64,000 bases of DNA from Pseudomonadota bacterium. Lineage in GTDB: Bacteria; Pseudomonadota; Alphaproteobacteria; Rhizobiales; Beijerinckiaceae. Under the pieces are notes generated by a model, which worked only from the letters and a program-made list of their open reading frames with translations, made no database searches and was not told the DNA's origin. The stretch covers positions 1-64,000 of the forward strand of contig JAKAJL010000012.1 of the NCBI GenBank assembly GCA_021813805.1. Direction: 5' to 3'. Made by a program: the position numbers and the translations under genes. Shown piece after piece: positions 27,470 through 34,953 of the stretch. The stretch's first letter is position 1. Each line of letters starts with the position of its first letter.

Positions 27470-28210
27470 GTGGGCAAGCAACTGGACCGAAGAAAGAGCC
27501 GCAATTCCCGTCAGCATGGAGACGCCGAAATCATCGAGTTCAAGGGAAGCAAGTTCCAGAAAGATCGCGTGCTTCCTCCCATCAAGGCCCTCAATCCCAC
27601 GCAGGCGCAATATCTCGCCGCTTTGAAATCCAGCCAGCAAGTCGTCGTCCTCGGCCCCGCCGGAACCGGAAAGACCTGGATCGCCGCCACACACGCCGCC
27701 GATCTCTTCCGCGCCGGGCGCATCGAAAAAATCATCCTCACCCGCCCCAATGTTCCCTGCGGCCGCTCGCTCGGCTTTTTCCCCGGCTCGCTCCAGGAAA
27801 AATTCGCGCCCTGGGCGGTTCCGATCGTGGACGCGATCAAGGAGCGCATCGGCGACGCGGCCTTCGACATCGCGCTGAAGCGCGGCAATATCGAAATGGC
27901 GCCCTTCGAGGTCATGCGCGGGCGCTCATGGAAAAACGCCTTTATCCTGCTCGACGAGGCGCAGAACACCACGGTCTCCGAGATCAAGACCTTTTTGACC
28001 CGCGTCGGCGAGAACTGCGTCAGCGTGGTCAATGGCGACGTCAACCAGTCCGACATCCATCAGGCTTCAGGCCTGCGCAAGATGATCGACCTGATCCGCG
28101 CCCACGGCCTCCCGGTGCCGGTGGTCGAATTCGAGATCGACGACATCGTGCGCTCAGGCGTCTGCGCCATGTGGGTGCGGGCGTTTGAAGGCGAGGGCGC
28201 CGCGTTTTAG
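27470..28210 (+). CDS. PhoH-family ATPase
   Basis: 246 residues from GTG at 27470, with GAGGAG about 10 bases upstream. The P-loop VVVLGPAGTGKTWIA is near residue 60-75 and a Walker B-like FILLDEAQNTT near residue 160; the short PhoH layout includes PNVPCGRSLGFFPGS. PhoH proteins are RNA/nucleotide-binding ATPases, some with helicase activity or joined to PIN RNases. This one is the short single-domain form without KH or PIN parts, different from the PhoH-YbeY-type neighbour set. Confidence 0.88.
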   Translation: MGKQLDRRKSRNSRQHGDAEIIEFKGSKFQKDRVLPPIKALNPTQAQYLAALKSSQQVVVLGPAGTGKTWIAATHAADLFRAGRIEKIILTRPNVPCGRSLGFFPGSLQEKFAPWAVPIVDAIKERIGDAAFDIALKRGNIEMAPFEVMRGRSWKNAFILLDEAQNTTVSEIKTFLTRVGENCVSVVNGDVNQSDIHQASGLRKMIDLIRAHGLPVPVVEFEIDDIVRSGVCAMWVRAFEGEGAAF

Positions 28211-28790
28211 CGCGGCGCATTCCAGCCCTCTTCCCGTGCGGCGAAGGCGTGGTCGGGGACAATGAGCGTTTAACCCGAATCCAGACGCAGGGGCCGATCC
28301 TCGTGCGCAACCGGCTCGCCGCGTTGCCGCCGCTGTGACCTCGACCGGTTGCCCGGCAGCTGGCGGCGGAAACCCGCTTTCCCAACCCGCCCCTTCGCCG
28401 ATCGCGGCGTCTTGCCGCGGTCTGCCGCTCGCAGGCGACACCGACCTCCGGACGAATCCGGCCGCCGACGACCAACCGGCCTTCCGGCTGGTCGCCCGTC
28501 TACGGCTGCGCCATATCGTCTGGGGGCGCGGGTTGCCGGAGGCATGACGCCAGGCGGCCGGATCTAATCCAGTTTCTTAAAGAGGAAACGGGTCGAAGGC
28601 GCGCCCTGCCGCCGCGAGGCGGGCGTCGAGCAGGCCACTTTGCCGCGACATGGCGGCGCGTCATGGCGCCGCGAACTTGCCCGTCCAGCCAGGGAATCGA
28701 CGCTACGCTGGCGGGAAGCGAAGTTTCCCTGTTTCCGCTCTGAGTCTGGCCCGAAAGGCGCGGAATTGGCGCATTGACCGCGGTGGCGCG
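28211..28790. other. Long gene-free stretch upstream of the CS2-hydrolase-like gene
   Basis: No reading frame in these 580 bases has a ribosome binding site or a recognisable product. The stretch contains hairpin-forming inverted repeats. The clearest is CGACCAACCGG / CCGGCTGGTCG at 28469-28494 (one mismatch, 4-base loop). Another pair, GCAACCGG / CCGGTTGC, lies around 28308-28352. It ends at the sigma-54 promoter, so upstream activator sites are expected here. Confidence 0.5.
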
Positions 28791-28794
28791 CGGT

Positions 28795-28809
28795 TGGCAC
28801 GGCGCATGC
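28795..28809 (+). promoter_or_regulatory. Sigma-54 (-24/-12) promoter
   Basis: TGGCACGGCGCATGC matches the RpoN consensus TGGCACG-N4-TTGC in all positions except one T (ATGC for TTGC), with GG and GC at the exact required spacing. It lies 94 bases before the ATG of the CS2-hydrolase-like gene, predicting a transcript start near 28821. A sigma-54 activator gene is two genes downstream. Confidence 0.8.
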
Positions 28810-28902
28810 TGTTTCACTCGTCGTCCGGCGGCGGACCATCTGTCCGATGGCGGATCGCGCGAATCGACCGAAAGCGCGCGGAAACAACATGGAGGAAACG
28901 CG

Positions 28903-29556
28903 ATGTCCACTCTGAAAGAGCAGCTTGCCGCACGGGTCAAGGAATACGATCACTGGGCGACTAGGCGGCGTTACGGCGCCGACGGCCCCAACAACCGCAG
29001 GCTCTGGGTTCTCGCCTGCATGGATGAGCGCCTGCCGGTGGACGAAGCCCTCGGTATCCGCGTCGATTCGCCCGCGGGCGGCGGCGACGCCCATTGCTTC
29101 CGCAACGCGGGGGGAATTGTCACCGACGACGCCATCCGCTCGGCGATGCTGACCTGCAACTTTTTCGGGACCAAGGAGATCGTCATCGTCCAGCATACCC
29201 AGTGCGGCATGCTGTCGGCCAACGCCAACGACCTTGAAGCCGCCCTGCGCAAGCGCGGCGTGGACATCGACAGCCTGACCCTCGATCCTACCCTTCCCGA
29301 GTTGAGCCTTGCCAAAGGCGGCTTCGCGAAATGGATCGGCATGATGGACGACGTCGATCAAGCCTGTATGCGGACGGTGGAAACCTTCCGCAATCATCCG
29401 CTCATCCCCCGCGACGTCGTGGTCAGCGGATGGATCTGGGAGGTCGAGACCCGGCGTCTGCGGGCGCCCAGCCTCGACGCCTCCCGCACCGGCAGAACCG
29501 ACGTGACGTCCGCACAATTCGGCGTCAAGGAAGGCCAGCCTCCGCGTTGGTCGTAA
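28903..29556 (+). CDS. Beta-carbonic-anhydrase-fold hydrolase, carbon disulfide hydrolase-like
   Basis: 217 residues from ATG at 28903, with GGAGG 7 bases upstream. Zinc ligands of the beta-CA fold are Cys39, His98 and Cys101 (ACMDER, HTQCG), and the Asp41-Arg43 dyad is present. From memory, segments such as PNNRRLWVLACMDER, RNAGGIVTDDAIRSA, NFFGTKEIVIV and TFRNHPLIP resemble the archaeal CS2 hydrolase of Acidianus far more than ordinary carbonic anhydrases. That enzyme turns CS2 and COS into H2S and CO2. It has its own sigma-54 promoter and is followed by fmdB and a sigma-54 activator. An ordinary or COS-specific hydrolase remains possible. Confidence 0.8.
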   Translation: MSTLKEQLAARVKEYDHWATRRRYGADGPNNRRLWVLACMDERLPVDEALGIRVDSPAGGGDAHCFRNAGGIVTDDAIRSAMLTCNFFGTKEIVIVQHTQCGMLSANANDLEAALRKRGVDIDSLTLDPTLPELSLAKGGFAKWIGMMDDVDQACMRTVETFRNHPLIPRDVVVSGWIWEVETRRLRAPSLDASRTGRTDVTSAQFGVKEGQPPRWS

Positions 29557-29567
29557 AACTCCGCGCC

Positions 29568-29597
29568 GCCCCCGCCGGCGACTCCGCCGGCGGGGGC
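29568..29597 (+). other. Perfect 13-bp hairpin between the hydrolase and fmdB
   Basis: GCCCCCGCCGGCG / CGCCGGCGGGGGC with loop ACTC, 12 bases after the stop of the hydrolase gene. There is no T-tract, so it is more likely an mRNA-stabilising or attenuating hairpin that lowers expression of the downstream genes than a full terminator. Confidence 0.65.
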
Positions 29598-29641
29598 TCC
29601 GATCAAGACGAGGTCATCCGAAACCAGGCGGGGGAACGTCC

Positions 29642-29875
29642 ATGCCGACCTATGATTATTTTTGCCCCAGTTGCCGGCATTCCTTTGCCGCTCACCACAA
29701 AATGTCCGAACCGCGCCCTTCCTGCCCCCAATGCGGCGGCTTGGTCGAACGGGCTTTCCTCACGGCCCCGGCCATTCACGGCGGCGCCGCGCGCGGCCGC
29801 GAAGCCGCGATTCGCTCGCTCACCGCAACCGCGGCCGACAGTGGACACGGCCCCAAATGCCCCTGTTGCCATTGA
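29642..29875 (+). CDS. FmdB-family zinc ribbon protein
   Basis: 77 residues from ATG at 29642. The N-terminal zinc ribbon is MPTYDYFCPSC...CPQCG (Cys8, Cys11, Cys28, Cys31), which is the FmdB signature. A second Cys cluster, CPCCH, ends the protein. FmdB proteins were named from the formamidase gene cluster of Methylophilus and are often encoded next to amidases and similar hydrolases. The function is unsettled; a regulatory or metal-delivery role is proposed. Here it sits between the CS2-hydrolase-like gene and the sigma-54 activator, probably in one transcript. Confidence 0.85.
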   Translation: MPTYDYFCPSCRHSFAAHHKMSEPRPSCPQCGGLVERAFLTAPAIHGGAARGREAAIRSLTATAADSGHGPKCPCCH

Positions 29876-30031
29876 CGGAAGCATCCGCCCGCAGACGGCG
29901 GACGTCTTCTGCGGTCACCCAGTTGGATTCCCCGCCGCCGATCGCCTAATGTGGTGACGTGGCCGGCCGGAGACGGCGCTCCGCTCCGGCCGCGCCCGTT
30001 CTCCTTTCGCGACGATCGACGAGGTGAATTC

Positions 30032-31636
30032 ATGGCGCAGTTCCCTGCGAAGTCGCTCACGCCGATTTCGTTCCTGCAGTCGTTCATTTGCCAAAGCGCT
30101 CGAACGCTCGAACGCCAGGGCGGAAGCAGCGGCTTGGAGCGTTTCATCGAAGGGGTGGGGCTGGCCGCCAGCTTTTCCCTCGAAATGAACGCCCGTGACG
30201 ACTTGGGCTGCGCCGGCGCGATCACCCCCGACGCCTATGCCGAGATCATCATCGCCCTCAAGAATGAGATCGGCGGCCATTTCTCACGCGCTTCGGCCGA
30301 AGCAGGCGCGGTCCGGATCGTCAATCGCATCTGTCCGTTTGGCGACCACGTCAAGCAGGCGCCCGAATTGTGCCGGATGACGGCCAGCGTGTTCGGAGGC
30401 ATCGCGGCGCGCAATTTCGGCTATGCCAAGGTCGAATTGAAGCAGCGGATCGCGCTCGGGCACGAATGCTGCGAGGTTTGCGTCCATCTTGATCCGGCGA
30501 CGGTCGGCGACCGGCCCGGCGACGAATACCACCGCGAGGGCGACGAGATTGTCTCGCGCTCAGGATCGTCCGAAGCCCGGGCGCGCGTCGAGGCGCGGTT
30601 GCGACAGGTGTGGCGTCCGCCCGCCGCCGATCATACCGGCCGGACGCGGCCGCCGCCCGCCATCGTCGCCGAGTCGGCGAGCCTGCGCGCGGTTCTCGAG
30701 GTCATCGAAACCATTGCGCCGACTCCGGCGACCATCCTCATCACCGGGGAAACGGGTGTAGGCAAGGAGGTCGTCGCTCGATCCATCCACGCCATGAGCG
30801 AGCGGGCCGACCGCAACTTTCTCGCCATAAATTGCGGCGCGATTCCCGAATCCCTGATCGAAAGCACGCTGTTCGGCCACGAGAAGGGCGCATTCACCGG
30901 CGCCTTTACTGTCCACCAGGGCTTTTTCGAACGGGCCGACCGCGGGACGCTCCTGCTTGACGAAATCGACAGCCTGCCGGTCGCTGCGCAGTCCCGCCTG
31001 CTGCGTGTCCTTCAGGAGGGCGAGTTCGAGCGGGTCGGCGGGCGTCGGACATTGCGGACGGATGTGCGCATTATCGCCGCGTCGAACCAGGATTTGGAAG
31101 ACGCGGTGCGCCGAGGCCGGTTCCGCAGCGACCTTTATTATCGCTTGAAGGTCATCCCGATCCATATTCCGCCGCTGCGCGACCGTCCCGACGATCTTGG
31201 GCCGCTCGTGCGTCATTTCCTCGACCGACTGGCGCAAAAATACGGCGGCGTCGCCAAAACTCTGGACGAAGGGGTGTGGCGCCGCATTCGCAGTTATTCC
31301 TGGCCCGGCAATTTGCGGGAACTGGAAAACGTCATGGAGCGGGCGTTTCTGTTCAGCCGCGGTCCGATCATCGATCGCATCGACGTCGGAGCCGATCTCG
31401 TCCCGGATGCGAAATCGCCGTTGGCGACGGCGCCCTTGCGGTTGCTGCGCGATGACGCCGCCAGAGAGGCCGAAGGCAAAGCCATCGCCGATGCGCTGCG
31501 GCAAAGCGGCGGCAATGTCCGCGCCGCCGCCCGCCGGATGGGCGTTACGCCGCGCGCCCTGCACATGCGCCTGAAACGTCTGGGCATCGCCGCCGTCGCT
31601 TTTCGCGGCCATGGTTCGGGAAATCCGGCCGAATAA
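30032..31636 (+). CDS. Sigma-54-dependent transcriptional activator with cysteine-rich N-terminal sensor domain
   Basis: 534 residues from ATG at 30032 (GAGGTGAATTC upstream). Residues about 60-155 form a sensor domain resembling methanogen output domain 1, with CPFGDHVKQAPELCRMT and VFGGIAARNFGYAKVEL. Cysteines 101, 114, 146, 147 and 150 make a candidate metal or thiol site. The AAA+ domain follows: Walker A ITGETGVGKE near 238-246, GAFTGAF at 286-292 (sigma-54 contact), Walker B LLLDEIDSLP. The C-terminal Fis helix-turn-helix is near 490-525 (GNVRAAARRMGVTPRALHMRLKRL). There is no receiver domain, so it senses a ligand directly. It most likely drives the sigma-54 promoter at 28795. Confidence 0.9.
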   Translation: MAQFPAKSLTPISFLQSFICQSARTLERQGGSSGLERFIEGVGLAASFSLEMNARDDLGCAGAITPDAYAEIIIALKNEIGGHFSRASAEAGAVRIVNRICPFGDHVKQAPELCRMTASVFGGIAARNFGYAKVELKQRIALGHECCEVCVHLDPATVGDRPGDEYHREGDEIVSRSGSSEARARVEARLRQVWRPPAADHTGRTRPPPAIVAESASLRAVLEVIETIAPTPATILITGETGVGKEVVARSIHAMSERADRNFLAINCGAIPESLIESTLFGHEKGAFTGAFTVHQGFFERADRGTLLLDEIDSLPVAAQSRLLRVLQEGEFERVGGRRTLRTDVRIIAASNQDLEDAVRRGRFRSDLYYRLKVIPIHIPPLRDRPDDLGPLVRHFLDRLAQKYGGVAKTLDEGVWRRIRSYSWPGNLRELENVMERAFLFSRGPIIDRIDVGADLVPDAKSPLATAPLRLLRDDAAREAEGKAIADALRQSGGNVRAAARRMGVTPRALHMRLKRLGIAAVAFRGHGSGNPAE

Positions 31637-31758
31637 TTTCCGCTTGCCGAAAACGGGGGCTTGTCCCCGCCCGAGGGCCCAACGACCGGCGCCGGACGAT
31701 TGCCTTCGGCAAACGCGGTCGCGAGTCGCCTCTTATTGGGGCGAAGAGCCATCGACGG

Positions 31759-31785
31759 GAGGTCCGCATGAGTCATGCGGACCTC
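31759..31785. terminator. Palindrome between convergent activator and moaC genes
   Basis: GAGGTCCGCATG / CATGCGGACCTC, a 12-bp perfect stem with loop AGT, ends 3 bases before the moaC stop. It lies between converging genes and could be a bidirectional transcription stop, though it lacks a T run. Confidence 0.5.
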
Positions 31786-31788
31786 ATG

Positions 31789-32280
31789 TCACCCGCTTCT
31801 GAAATAATCGCCCGATTTGCCGCCAGTCTTTTGAACCAGCGCGATTCCCTCGATCCGCATGGCGCGATCGGCGGCTTTCAGCATGTCGTAGATCGTCAGG
31901 CAGGCGACCGAGACGGCGGTCAGCGCCTCCATTTCCACGCCCGTTTCGCCCAAAACTTTTGCTCGCGCAACGACCCGGAGGCCGGGGAGCGACTCGTCCG
32001 GCGCAATCTCGACCTCGACCTTGGTCAGGTTGATCGGGTGGCACAGCGGGATGAGCTCATGGGTCTTCTTCGCCGCCATGATCCCGGCGATGCGCGCGGC
32101 GGCGAAAACGTCACCTTTCTTCGCCTGGCCTGAAAGGCACAAGGCCAGCGTTTCCGCCTTCATCACCACGGCGCCGCGCGCGACAGCCTCGCGCGCCGAG
32201 CGCGGCTTGTCCGAGACATCGACCATGAATGCCTCGCCCGCCGCGTTGATGTGGGTCAGGGCTGGCCTTTTCGGGCTCAT
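31789..32280 (-). CDS. moaC: Cyclic pyranopterin monophosphate synthase
   Basis: 163 residues from ATG at 32280, overlapping the trpC stop (ATGA). MoaC converts the GTP-derived intermediate made by MoaA into cyclic pyranopterin monophosphate for molybdenum cofactor. Family motifs are seen: [48 protein letters not shown] and the C-terminal KTGGKSG. The trpG-trpD-trpC-moaC order is common in alphaproteobacteria, where moeA and lexA usually come next; here they are absent. Confidence 0.96.
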   Translation of the reverse strand: MSPKRPALTHINAAGEAFMVDVSDKPRSAREAVARGAVVMKAETLALCLSGQAKKGDVFAAARIAGIMAAKKTHELIPLCHPINLTKVEVEIAPDESLPGLRVVARAKVLGETGVEMEALTAVSVACLTIYDMLKAADRAMRIEGIALVQKTGGKSGDYFRSG

Positions 32281-33089
32281 GCCGGCTGGGCGGCTGGCGC
32301 GCCGGTGAGGAGGCGGTGGGTCGCTTCCTTCACATCGGGCTGACGCATCAGGGATTCGCCGACGAGGAAGGCGTTGACGCCGGCCTTGCGCAGCCGCGCG
32401 ATGTCGTCATGTGAAGAAATGCCGCTTTCGGCGACGATCAGCCGGTCCTTGGGCGCGCGGGCGGCGAGGCGCTCGGTGGTTTCGAGCGAGACAGAAAAAT
32501 CGCGCAGGTTTCGGTTGTTGATCCCGACCAGCCGTGTCTCCAAAGCCAGCGCCCGGTCGAGTTCGGCTTCGTCATGGGCTTCGACCAGCACGTCCATGTG
32601 CAGGTCGTGGGCGGCGGTGTTGAGCGCCTTGGCCTCGCGGTCGTTGACGCAGGCCAGGATAATGAGAATGCAATCGGCCCCGGCCGCGCGCGCCTCGTAA
32701 ACCTGATAGGGGTCGAACAGGAAATCCTTGCGCAGCGCCGGCAGATGAGTTGCGGCGCGGGCGGCGGTGAGATCGTCGAGCTTGCCCTGGAAGGAAGGGC
32801 CGTCGGTAAGGACCGAAAGGCAGGTGGCGCCGCCCGCCTCATAGGCGCGGGCGAGCGCCGGCGGGTCGAATTTCTCCCGGATCAGGCCCTTGGACGGGCT
32901 GGCCTTCTTCACCTCGGCGATCAGGGCCGGCAGGCCTGCGCGGACCCGGGACTCGATGGCGCGCAGAAAACCGCGCGGCGGGTCGCGGTCATGGGCCCTG
33001 CGCTCCAGGGTGGCGAAAGGCACGCGCACCTTCGCATCCGAGATTTCGGTGCGCTTATAGGCTTCGATCTTTCTCAATATGTCCGACAT
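32277..33089 (-). CDS. trpC: Indole-3-glycerol phosphate synthase
   Basis: 270 residues. TIM-barrel enzyme of tryptophan synthesis that closes the indole ring. The catalytic Lys/Glu segments are [16 protein letters not shown] and [35 protein letters not shown] and [16 protein letters not shown] are also diagnostic. It lies 16 bases downstream of trpD and overlaps moaC by 4 bases, so it is translationally coupled in one operon. Confidence 0.96.
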   Translation of the reverse strand: MSDILRKIEAYKRTEISDAKVRVPFATLERRAHDRDPPRGFLRAIESRVRAGLPALIAEVKKASPSKGLIREKFDPPALARAYEAGGATCLSVLTDGPSFQGKLDDLTAARAATHLPALRKDFLFDPYQVYEARAAGADCILIILACVNDREAKALNTAAHDLHMDVLVEAHDEAELDRALALETRLVGINNRNLRDFSVSLETTERLAARAPKDRLIVAESGISSHDDIARLRKAGVNAFLVGESLMRQPDVKEATHRLLTGAPAAQPA

Positions 33090-33105
33090 GACCTGACCTT
33101 AGCGC

Positions 33106-34149
33106 CTATTTCGCCGCCTGTGTACTTCGGCTTTCCGCCTGATTGGAAATTTTTATCAGTTTTTCGAGCGTCGCGCGCGCCCGGCCGCTGTCGAGCGCCT
33201 CTTCGGCAAGGCGGCGCCCCGTCTTGAGGTCTGCGGCCTTGCCGGCCACGATCAGGGCGGCGGCGGCGTTGAGCGCCGCTATGTCGCGATAGGCGTTCTT
33301 CTTCCCGCCAAGAACGGCGCGCAGGGCGGCGGCGTTATGGGCTGGGTCGCCGCCGCGCAGTTCGGCGAGCGTGGCGCGGGGCAGGCCGGCGTCTTCCGGC
33401 GTGATCGAGAAGCGGCGGGTGCGGCCGGAGTCGAGTTCGATGATTTCCGTCGGGCCGGTGGTGGTGATCTCATCGAGACCGTCCGATCCATGGGCGATCC
33501 AGACCTTTTCGGCGCCCAGCCGGTCCAGCGTCTGGGCGATGTGGTCCATCCAGCGCGCGTCGGCGACGCCGATCAACGCCCGTTTCACGCCCGCCGGGTT
33601 GGAGAGCGGGCCGAGCAGGTTGAACAGGGTGCGGACGCCAAGCTCCTTGCGAGTGGGCGCGACGAGCGCCATGGCGGGATGATGGGCTTGGGCGGTCATG
33701 AAGCCGATATTGGCCTCGCGCAGGCATGTTTCGACATTTTCGACCGGAGCGCCGATCCGCACGCCCAGGCCGGTCAGCACGTCGGAGGCGCCGGAAAAGG
33801 AGCTGGCGGCGCGATTGCCATGCTTGGCGACCGGCGCGCCGCAGGCGGCGACGATAATCGCCGTGAGGGTCGAGATATTGTAGGTTTGCGCTCCGTCGCC
33901 GCCCGTGCCGACGACGTCGATGGCGCCCTCCGGCGCCGTCACCCGCAACATGCGCGCGCGCATGGCGGAAACCGCGCCGGTCAACTCGTCCAGCGTCTCT
34001 CCGCGCACGCGAAGGCCCATGAGGAAGGCGCCGATCTGCGCGGGCGAGGCCTCGCCGGAAAGGATCAGGCCGAAGGCTTCCTCGGCCTCTGGGCGGCTCA
34101 AGGACTTGCGGTCGGCGATCTTGGCGAGAAAGGGCTTGAAGGCTTCCAT
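33106..34149 (-). CDS. trpD: Anthranilate phosphoribosyltransferase
   Basis: 347 residues. It transfers the phosphoribosyl group of PRPP to anthranilate. The glycine-rich PRPP motif [16 protein letters not shown] and the [17 protein letters not shown] segment are clear, and the C-terminal [18 protein letters not shown] is present. It is downstream of trpG (79-base gap) and upstream of trpC in the same operon. Confidence 0.96.
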   Translation of the reverse strand: MEAFKPFLAKIADRKSLSRPEAEEAFGLILSGEASPAQIGAFLMGLRVRGETLDELTGAVSAMRARMLRVTAPEGAIDVVGTGGDGAQTYNISTLTAIIVAACGAPVAKHGNRAASSFSGASDVLTGLGVRIGAPVENVETCLREANIGFMTAQAHHPAMALVAPTRKELGVRTLFNLLGPLSNPAGVKRALIGVADARWMDHIAQTLDRLGAEKVWIAHGSDGLDEITTTGPTEIIELDSGRTRRFSITPEDAGLPRATLAELRGGDPAHNAAALRAVLGGKKNAYRDIAALNAAAALIVAGKAADLKTGRRLAEEALDSGRARATLEKLIKISNQAESRSTQAAK

Positions 34150-34228
34150 AAATCTCTACCGGATTCGTTGCCGCGCCGGTTGACGACGTCGGACGCCGAT
34201 GCTTCCGCAGGAAGCAATGGCAAATGAG

Positions 34229-34828
34229 TCAATGCCTTTTGGCGGCGTTCCAGGCTTTCGCCAGATCGAGGAAATTGCGCAGCAGGGCGTGGCCGTGTTC
34301 CGAAGCGATGCTTTCAGGATGGAACTGCACGCCATGGGTCGGGCGGGTGATATGGCTCAGGCCCATGATCAGGCCGTCCCCGGTGTTGGCGGTGACCGCG
34401 AGTTCGGTCGGCAGCGTGTCGCGGCGCACCACCAGGGAGTGGTAGCGCGTGGCTTTGAAGGGGCTGGGCAGGCCGCGGAACACCATTTCCCCGGTGTGGA
34501 AGATTTCGGCGATCTTGCCGTGGATCGGCTGGGGCGCGCGCACCACCTCGCCGCCGAAGGCCTCGCCGATGGCCTGATGGCCGAGGCAGACGCCGAAGAT
34601 CGGGATGCGCGGGCTCGCCACCCGGATCAGATCGAGGCAGATTCCAGCTTCGTGCGGCGTGCAGGGACCTGGCGAGAGCACGATGCAGTCCGGCTCCTCG
34701 TCCGCGACCTCTTCGGCGGTCGCCGCATCGTTGCGCAGAACCTTGACCTTGGCGCCGAGTTCGCCGAGGTAATGCACCAGATTGAAGGTGAAGGAATCGT
34801 AATTGTCAATCAGCGTGACGGACGTCAT
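34229..34828 (-). CDS. trpG: Anthranilate synthase glutamine amidotransferase subunit
   Basis: 199 residues from ATG at 34828; an in-frame start 54 bases further upstream adds a poor N-terminus. Class I glutaminase: VTLIDNYDSFTFNLVHYL at the start, the nucleophile Cys in IFGVCLGHQAIGEAFGG, and the catalytic His-x-Glu in GVQFHPESI. It delivers ammonia to TrpE, or to PabB if shared with folate synthesis. trpE is not in the window. Confidence 0.95.
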   Translation of the reverse strand: MTSVTLIDNYDSFTFNLVHYLGELGAKVKVLRNDAATAEEVADEEPDCIVLSPGPCTPHEAGICLDLIRVASPRIPIFGVCLGHQAIGEAFGGEVVRAPQPIHGKIAEIFHTGEMVFRGLPSPFKATRYHSLVVRRDTLPTELAVTANTGDGLIMGLSHITRPTHGVQFHPESIASEHGHALLRNFLDLAKAWNAAKRH

Positions 34829-34883
34829 GGAACACTCTGCCTGGACCGGTTCTCTATTGAGCGCATGACCCGGCGAAGTCAAT

Positions 34884-34924
34884 CAGCGACAGACCCGCGC
34901 CCCCTGGGCGCGGGTCTGTCGCTG
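34884..34924. terminator. Very strong 19-bp hairpin between trpG and the esterase gene
   Basis: CAGCGACAGACCCGCGCCC pairs perfectly with GGGCGCGGGTCTGTCGCTG across a 3-base loop. It lies 30 bases past the stop of the minus-strand autotransporter gene and so probably ends that transcript before trpG. No T-tract is seen in either direction, which is unusual for an intrinsic terminator. Confidence 0.6.
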
Positions 34925-34953
34925 TCGCCTTGGCAGGCGGCGGCGAAAAAGAC

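Noticed and set aside
28335-28567. Overlapping 70-90 codon open frames in the gap after the PhoH gene
   Set aside because: All are Arg/Pro-rich with no initiation signal and span the hairpins; typical of random open frames in GC-rich DNA.
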